64,000 bases of DNA from Hydractinia symbiolongicarpus (lineage: Eukaryota > Cnidaria > Hydrozoa > Anthoathecata > Hydractiniidae), in NCBI RefSeq assembly GCF_029227915.1, contig NC_079876.1, positions 32,655,828 through 32,719,827 on the forward strand, given 5' to 3'. A program made the position numbers and the translations under genes. The notes beneath the pieces are model-generated. The model ran no database searches. It was not told the origin of the DNA and saw nothing but the letters and a program-made list of their open reading frames with translations. Shown here piece by piece: positions 57,212 to 64,000 of the stretch (position 1 is the first letter of the stretch; each line of letters opens with the position of its first letter).

Positions 57212-58440
57212 TTACTCTTCTAACCGTTTTAAAACTTTCCACTATAATCTTGTTTATATTTTCTTTTCTTATTCTTCCAATTTTCTTTGATATTTTGTTC
57301 TTTATCAATTTTTTCTCGCCTTTTTTCTTTTTAGAGATTTCGTTTTACAGTTTAATTTTTCATGTGAGCGTTATATCTAAATCATTTAGGTGTTATCTCT
57401 TTATTTTTATGTTTTTGTGCAGCGAACAAAAACAGAGAATGTTCTCATAACATTGTGTAAATTATCCACACCTTCAGTTGTAGCAACTTCAAAAGCAGAA
57501 TTTCATTATTTTTATGGTATACCAAATCAGAATTTCACAAAGAAATTCTTGTTTTTATATTATGCGAAATCAACGGGATAACTTTATGTCACAATCCTTT
57601 TTAGCGATGAAATAGAATATTTTCTACGTTCTAATAATATTCATACATTAATTTGTCAACAACTTCTTTAAATTATTTGGCTTACTTAATTTTTGACAAA
57701 AAAATATTTCCCCTTTACTTAACACACAATCTGTTTTATTTAGATAGCCGTTCATGTGTGTTATCTTGAATTAACAATAAATTATTTTTCGTAATCATTA
57801 GCGTATGTAACGTATGAAGGATAAAAGGCGCCAGGAATTAAGCATGCGGCAAATTCAATGTATCTGTGATGTTTCCATTAGAAAGAGTAAAATTTTATGA
57901 TTAAAAAATATCTGTACGCCCCCCCCCCCCCCTAATTGCTTCCAAAATCAAACCACAGTAACTACTTGCATCACTTATTGCATGGAAGCTGCCACATTGC
58001 TATATTGAGAATAAAGCAATTGCAGTTTTGTTTGATCAGTCCGATCGAATGGATTTCTTCTGTGTTTCGTTTTTGTTTTTTCTCATCGTCCGCGTTTATT
58101 CAGGCTGAGATCGTTAATCTGCGAATAAGCGGTGACCTTTTGTATTTTGGGCCATGTGGTATGGTAGCGCACGTTGCGAAACGCCAGCTAATTATATAAT
58201 CAGTTGTTACCTTTGAATGATTCTGAACAAAGGCTACTTTATTGTTTAAAAGATATTTAATCTTTAATCTTGGCTGCAAAACACGGTTGCAGTAAATAAA
58301 ACAAAGGATACCACAAATGTATTTTACGACAATCATTAAAGAATCAAATTCTTAAGTTTTCACGGAATTTTGAAAAGATATCTCCAGTTTGATCAATGTT
58401 TAAATAAGTTGAGGTAAACAGCAAAGTACATGTGCATATA
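57212..58440. other. AT-rich upstream DNA, C-tract
   Basis: It contains a T-rich block at 57240-57420 and a run of about 16 C at 57917-57932. No gene is recognised. The first bases upstream of 57211 may hold the PAN gene promoter, but no element is identifiable. Confidence 0.4.
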
Positions 58441-58479
58441 AAATATGCCTGATAAAAATCTTAAGGATGTTGTGGACGT

Positions 58480-59035
58480 CTTTGCCTACAAAATATTTAC
58501 CACGATAAGCTTGTTCGTCAACCTGTTTTTTTAATTTCTACAATCGTGGACAAAAATATTGAGACTAAGGCATTTTTACTCATTATCCAAATATGGAGAA
58601 AACAGTCAAACAGTCAATGCTCTGCAGCCGGCAGGGTGCAAAGTCGCTGCTTGTGCACACAAGTAGACCAGGCAGAGAGCGTTGAAAAGTTGCTAGTCAC
58701 ATTCTTTAGCACGCCCGCACACCGAAATAATTCACATCGGGGACCACGAAGGACCCGAAATTCGTGATTTATGACCTTGCTGACATCAGCAACAATTTGC
58801 ACATTTTAAGAAATTCGTATTTACCAAATAACCTAAGCCCACTCTGAACATTTACAAGTGAACTTTGACAAGTTCAAGATGTATGAATCTAATACAGAAT
58901 TAGCCTATGTAATTACTTGTGGTTGCCAACTGCGAAATTCGTTGTCTTATGCCAACATATTGTCACCACAATTGTAGTCTCATTGTTTTACACCTATATA
59001 AAACGCGTATTGCGATTTTTTATCTTTAAAGTAGC
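58480..59035. repeat. dispersed repeat copy 1, split by a MITE
   Basis: AAAATATTTACCACGATAAG at 58488 and CACCTATATAAAACGCGTAT at 58990 match, in the same order, 59981-60095, but are separated here by the 434-bp element at 58541-58974. Confidence 0.65.
58541..58974. mobile_element. 434-bp Tc1/mariner-like MITE
   Basis: The left end CAATCGTGGACAAAAATATT and the right end reverse-complemented CAATTGTGGTGACAATATGT form imperfect TIRs. Each side abuts TA (58539-58540; 58975-58976). There is no transposase. A related repeat at 59981-60095 lacks the insert, giving an empty-site comparison. Confidence 0.7.
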
Positions 59036-59204
59036 AATGTTATGAGAACTAATCCTTTGTAACCAAGATTCTCATATGTTTAAACAAATATTTTTTTCTT
59101 TGTTTCGTCTGTTTGTTTGTCACATATAAATGCGATTTTATTGGCCACAATTTTCTGCAACGACCTATACCCGGAATGCTTATGTTTTTGTTGTTGTCAA
59201 TGTC

Positions 59205-59495
59205 TGGATGATTGTGGGCGCAAAAGGGAAGCATAAAAGCTGAAATTTTGGATCCTACGTTTTAAAAAGAATTCCAAAAATGTAACAGTGCTGGGAAACT
59301 TTGATGTAAACAAGAATGTTTGAATCTGTGAGTTTGAAATTTCGATGTCTAAATAATTGTCGGGCGCAAAAGCCTTAAAGAAAGAATTTTGGATCGTAAT
59401 TCTGTATTCGAATTACAGAGAATGTAAAAGGACTTGCGGACTTTGATGTAAACAAAGATATTCGAATTTATGAGCAGGAAATTTTGATCTGTTTT
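59205..59495. repeat. two-unit degenerate tandem repeat (~140 bp)
   Basis: GGGCGCAAAAG, GAAATTTTGGATC and ACTTTGATGTAAACAAGAAT followed by GAAATTTCGATG recur as GGGCGCAAAAGC, GAATTTTGGATC, ACTTTGATGTAAACAAAGAT and GAAATTTTGATC about 145 bp further on. Confidence 0.7.
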
Positions 59496-59974
59496 ATGTT
59501 GTTTAGTGGATTAGGCTTTGAGTTTAGTGAAATGAACGTTGTAGGTTTCCATTGGCCTTTGGATGTTGGATTTTGGGTAATACGACGCATAACTACTGTC
59601 TACACCATGAACCGGGGTGGTGAAAAATCTTTTAGCGTTTTAGTCATTTCACCAAGACAAAATGAAATGTCCATGCATTTATCGTGGTTGATCAGGATTT
59701 GGTTTATTTTGTTTATGTATTCAATGGTGTGGGTTATTGGTGAGTCTGGGGTTTTCGCCTTGAGCTTTTAGATAGCGTGTTGTTGGAACAAAAAGCGTGG
59801 TGCACAGATAGTGTGTGTATTCAAAGAGGGTGGCCTCCGCTCATGTAATATCATACTTATAGTATTAAGTTGCGGAAATATGGCCTGTGGGAAAAACGAG
59901 TTAATGTTTTTTTTTTCCAACAACCCATTTGTTTAAAAAAGCAAATTATCAATGCTCACAAATTGATAAGAATT

Positions 59975-60095
59975 AGCGTAAAAAATATTTACCATGATAA
60001 GCCTGTTCGACACCCAGTTGATTTAAGTTTTCGTCTAATTGTTTGACACCTGCATAAAATGCGCATTGTGACTTTTTATCTTTAAAGTAGCAACT
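59975..60095. repeat. dispersed repeat copy 2 (empty site)
   Basis: AAAATATTTACCATGATAAG followed by CACCTGCATAAAATGCGCAT; the intervening GTCTAATTGTTTGACACC corresponds to the flanks of the MITE in copy 1. Confidence 0.65.
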
Positions 60096-61404
60096 CCAAT
60101 ATACTTACTTTCTCTTAATCATCGATCTTTATCAACTAGTTTTAAGAAACAAAAATAAGATTCAGTGATTTTTTTTAATTTGAATAAGTTATAAAATGTA
60201 GAAATATTTATAGCTTATCCCTTATTTTCTTCCAAGATGTTTTAATCTTGGTTCGACACTTTTATGCAATTCTTCTTTTTCCGGGCGCTTTAACCTGTTG
60301 GTGGCAAATGATTTTCACCTTACAATTCTAGACGAGGTGTTCTATTACGCCACAGGCGTATGTATACGTCAAAAGATGTTTTCATGCGACCAGAGTAATC
60401 AGACGCGAACAACTATACACGTCAAGTATTGTAACCTTGTGCGACCTACCATTTTTTACCTCAACAACCAAGGATTATCATATTATAAATGTTAAAATAT
60501 ACATAAAAAATGTTCATTTCTTCTCTAGCAAGTTATCTTTCAGACTTTATTATGAAATTTTTTAAAACATGGTGCTGAGCAGAGTTCAGAATGATTTATA
60601 CAATTATTGCATTTAAAGCGATTATTTTTTCTGTTTCCTTCTTGGCGCAGGTCTGCAATGCTATTTGGGGTTTAATTTATTTTCAGTTGGTGGAACAGGT
60701 TACAAGACAAGTCTTCCAATTATTGGAGGGTCGTATTCTGCACTATGTGAAATAATTCCGCAAAGAATTTATGAGGAAGCCCTGACTATTTACTTTAATT
60801 TTCCCTTTTAATTTCAATGGAATCCTTTAATTGTGATTATTGTTTCAGTAGCTTAGTTTAATATTTTCACTAATTTCGACACTTGATCAACTAGTGAATC
60901 ACTTCTTATCACCTGTTAAAAGTTGGAATTGACCAAGAATAAGCTTGTACCTGTGTGTTATACTTTTGCTGCGAACTCATGGTGTTGAAGTCAAGACCAA
61001 GCGTTGCAAGGACAGTATAGGTTTCTTTAATTATGTTTAGATATTAATGTTGTAGATATTGGTGTGTACATAATAATTAAGTGTAGTTGTGATGTTTTTC
61101 TTCTGCAATTAATGTTTAGATATTTTATTTATGGTGTATACAGTCTCAAATATCGACATTTCATTATGTTATATATCCACAGAATTTGCATGTTGAAAAG
61201 AAGTGACGCTAAATAGGACAAATTCATAATCGATACGGATCAGATATGATTCACATCTCAACTGGGATCTTCTAATGTGCGAAAGGCGTATACTTAGAAA
61301 AGGGAGCTAAAAATGACGAGATTATGATAGACAATGCATTTAAAATACCGACACGCAAAATGGTACCGTAAGTATAAAGATGCATGCAATTGCGGTATAA
61401 AAAG
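60096..61404. other. no recognisable gene
   Basis: AT-rich DNA. A 65-codon open stretch at 60298 shows no motif. Confidence 0.4.
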
Positions 61405-61444
61405 AACGCCTGAACCCGTGGATTTTTCCACAGGCCCCGACTAA
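61405..61444 (+). mobile_element. Helitron 3' end (body not delimited)
   Basis: The hairpin GTGGATTTTTCCAC at 61418-61431 is followed by CCCCGACTAA and host T at 61445, matching the 3' structure at 52095-52124. I found no TCTATATAATAATAC start upstream, so the 5' side is truncated or diverged. Confidence 0.5.
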
Positions 61445-64000
61445 TGTTCTGATAAAGCATTAAAGTAAAGAAACTAGTACTGGATGACTAACAAAACACA
61501 ACGTAAGCAAATGTATAAACGAACACAGAAGAACAAGTTTTGTTGTGTAGAAGAAGACAGTTACACCTCGCGTTAAGACTGTTATAATGACATTTAAATA
61601 AAACAGAAATGTTACGAGGAGTTGTTTCATTTAAAAATATATTAAACAAAAACTGTCCCGATTGTTAAACTGAAAAAAAATAAAACAAAAGGAAAAAAAT
61701 AAAAATAACAAACAAGAATGTTAAATGAACGAGCGAACGAGCGAATTATCCAACAAAAATAGCTTTTGAAAATCATTGTTAACAAAGATAATGTGTACTG
61801 TGATTAAATGAGACCTCAGATGTTTTTTGTTTCTAAAAAACCTATCTACCGCATTCTTCTTGATTAAGATTCAAGTCATGCATAGAACGTTTCTTAAAAA
61901 CGTGTCTGTTTAAAGAAGTGATATGGAAATTTCAATTTTTCTCATTTTCATATTAATGCTAAAATGTACTTATAAAAGAATATGTATAGTTGAATTCCTA
62001 TTATAAATCATTACAGCTTCAGATGCTGCATTAAAAGTGTCCCGGACTTGACAATTGTCAGGCAATGTAATCGACAATGAATTCTCAATACACACATGTA
62101 ATTTTTCCAAGTCCAAATCCAAGTAGCGTAATAATAATAAAGATTATAATAATAATAAGTTTTCCACTATTTATAATAAAGTTCCGAAAATAAATTTTTT
62201 AATGTCTTTTTTTTTCTTTCTTCCAATTTTTTAATAACGCCCATGAAAACTAAGTGGTTTTTCAAAACAAATAACTCTTTGAACAATTTTGGATACCCCT
62301 GCATGGCATTTAAGAAATCTAAAAATTTTAAGCGTCACTTAACTAGTCAAGGGGCACCTTCCTCCCACCAATTACGTGAACAAGTCTTTTAGGCCCTGTA
62401 CTAAATAGTCTGATCCAGACCACTTGAGTAAAATGCGAGTGACACATTCAAATACCGCCTTTCAAGTTTATAATACAAAAGTCAACTGCGCTATCAAATT
62501 TATGATATTTTCAGTTGCTACTAGATCGTTGAGAGTTATTAATCCAGTAATAACAGGGCAAACTTTTTTCTTTGAAAGTTCACAATCAATATTATCATCA
62601 TTTTTAATGTTTTGTATCAGCAGTGATAACTCATTTAAAAAACTGCACCGGTGATCTTTCTCTGTTCCATCCATCGTTCAGTATATAATGCAAATTTTAA
62701 TCTGAAAATGGTAAAACTATTATACATTACATTAAATAAACACAGGTTTCATTTGTTGCTGTTAATGTCCTTTAGGTAATAACGTGTCAAGAGCAAGATT
62801 GACCAAGCACTTGAGAAGGGGGCAGGTAGTGTTAACTCATTATATAATCTTAAATTTTATTAACATACAGCTAAGAAGAATAACTAGGCCTGAGAATTAC
62901 TACGTACCTCTGAATTACTTATTGTATCGGCGAAAAGGGGTTAACGAGCCGTAAAGAAGCAGTTTTCAGAAACGAAAGTTTATCATGGAGCGGTGTGCGA
63001 TGTAAGCAAGGCTTAACCAGCTAAACTCTTTTCTGACAGTTGGGGGGTATTTTAGTCAATATTTGGATCTATACTTGTAACAATAACTCTGAAATGAGAG
63101 CATACACAAAATCACAACAAACAGTTTTTCTCTTCTCTCTTTTTCAAAACTCCATTCATGCTAACACACATGCTTATGAATTAACAGTTTGCAAAATATC
63201 CTTAGTGTCACCTGTATACAAAATCTGGTTGCTCTCTTTTCCTCTTGAAACAATCCGATTATAGCGATTAAGTGAAAAAAAAGAAGTTCTTACTCTGGAA
63301 TTACCAATCATAAATTCCGTGCCACTATTAGGTAAAGTATATTTAGCCATTTTGGTTTTTATAGCAAAAGCTGTTTCTTCAAAATTCTAGGTGATTTTAC
63401 TTTCATTGTTAATGTCAGTAAAGGGGTGTAAATAATTTATTTGTTGTGTTATTGTGTCAGAAGACAAAATCAGGACATGTTTCACCTTCAACTGTTTTTA
63501 TGAAACATCTGTAACAGAAAGAGTGCTGGCATTTGATTAGCTAATGCTATCATTTTAAATATACAGGAGGAAAATGAGTACAGATCCAAATTTGAATTGT
63601 TCTCCTTTTCTTAACTTTGTTTCTGCGGCTTATCAACTTTTCGTATATTTTGTAAGATGCATACTTAGTCCAGTATGCAAAATTCATTGAAATAGGTGCA
63701 ACGAATTGATTTTAAAGGCGCGACAAAACCATATTATTTTGTTATTTTATCTTATTTCTCTTAAACATTGAATTTGAAAAAATCAGGGAAGCCTAGACCA
63801 ATACGCCAAGTATCAAATAACTGGCGAAATGTTTACAACAATAACACCGCCCACGATCCAGGTCCATTATCCAGCTTTTTCTTGATTAATATAGTGCCAG
63901 TTATACACCGAGTATGTATTCTCGATTGACATATAACATATAAAAATTCCTGTGCTGGAGGGACTGAACTCTTTTGTATCATATCAATAATGGTTATGCA
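61445..64000. other. AT-rich DNA without supported genes
   Basis: GAACGAGCGAACGAGCGAA near 61727 is a small tandem repeat. A minus-strand frame at 62468-62674 (68 residues, listed separately) is the only one that looks mildly protein-like. No TIR or RNA gene is seen. Confidence 0.4.
62468..62674 (-). CDS. hypothetical 68-residue ORF
   Basis: The frame begins MDGTEKDHRCSFLNELSLL and includes KKKVCPVITGLITLND and ENIINLIAQLTF. The composition is plausible for a helical protein or an exon, but no motif, signal peptide or splice context supports it, and I do not recognise it. It may be chance in AT-rich DNA. Confidence 0.15.
   Translation of the reverse strand: MDGTEKDHRCSFLNELSLLIQNIKNDDNIDCELSKKKVCPVITGLITLNDLVATENIINLIAQLTFVL

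Noticed and set aside
57199-57581. Phe/Leu-rich ORFs that look like membrane proteins
   Set aside because: They are translations of T-rich DNA; no start context or charged loops, and they overlap the upstream side of the PAN exon.
57917-57932. C-tract as a regulatory site
   Set aside because: A plain homopolymer of about 16 C; nothing else supports function.
59484-59771. 95-residue ORF with hydrophobic ends
   Set aside because: Overlaps the tandem repeat end; no recognised domain or splice support.

Overview
The window looks like AT-rich nuclear DNA of an early-branching animal, most likely a cnidarian and perhaps a hydrozoan. Multi-exon genes with GT-AG introns occur next to LINE, Penelope, DIRS, Helitron, CACTA and RAG1-N-type elements. 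The species assignment is inference. I see almost no host genes: one secreted PAN/Apple-like exon (56821-57211) and two weak small ORFs. Nearly everything readable is transposable-element DNA, much of it nested.

Layout. 1-3000: a 1.7-kb TIR element and a LINE 3' tail. 3309-8626: a nearly full-length LINE whose polyprotein has RT, a CCHC knuckle, a restriction-like endonuclease and, unusually, a C-terminal ubiquitin-specific protease (USP) domain. 8627-11136: a Penelope-like element with 465-bp inverted arms, each carrying a hammerhead-like motif. 11137-14010: more USP-LINE copies and 3' UTRs. 14620-16410: a tyrosine-recombinase (Crypton-like) remnant. 16426-21747: a nearly intact cut-and-paste transposon encoding a RAG1-type N-terminus, a RING and a transposase-like core in about ten exons. 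23474-32529: a degenerate autonomous Helitron. 32988-39622: a second RAG1-N/RING remnant, further USP-LINE copies and a DIRS recombinase fragment. 39623-48770: a DIRS retrotransposon split by a 6.7-kb CACTA element (39891-46622) with transposase and accessory gene. 49699-52124: a non-autonomous Helitron with internal degenerate repeats. 52683-54000: a 5'-truncated USP-LINE. 54257-55040: a Helitron helicase remnant. 56821-64000: the PAN exon, a mariner-like MITE with a matching empty site, small tandem repeats and AT-rich DNA without recognisable genes.

Two systems stand out. First, a LINE lineage carries a USP deubiquitinase domain with catalytic Cys, His and Asp/Asn boxes and Zn-ribbon cysteines recognisable across several copies; its 3' UTR holds repeated hairpins with apparent covariation. 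Second, the RAG1-N transposon has CACG termini and a shared 15-bp inner box placed 22 bp from one end and 33 bp from the other. That 11-bp offset equals the 12/23 difference of V(D)J recombination signals. All statements rest on reading the sequence by eye; no alignment or database search was run.
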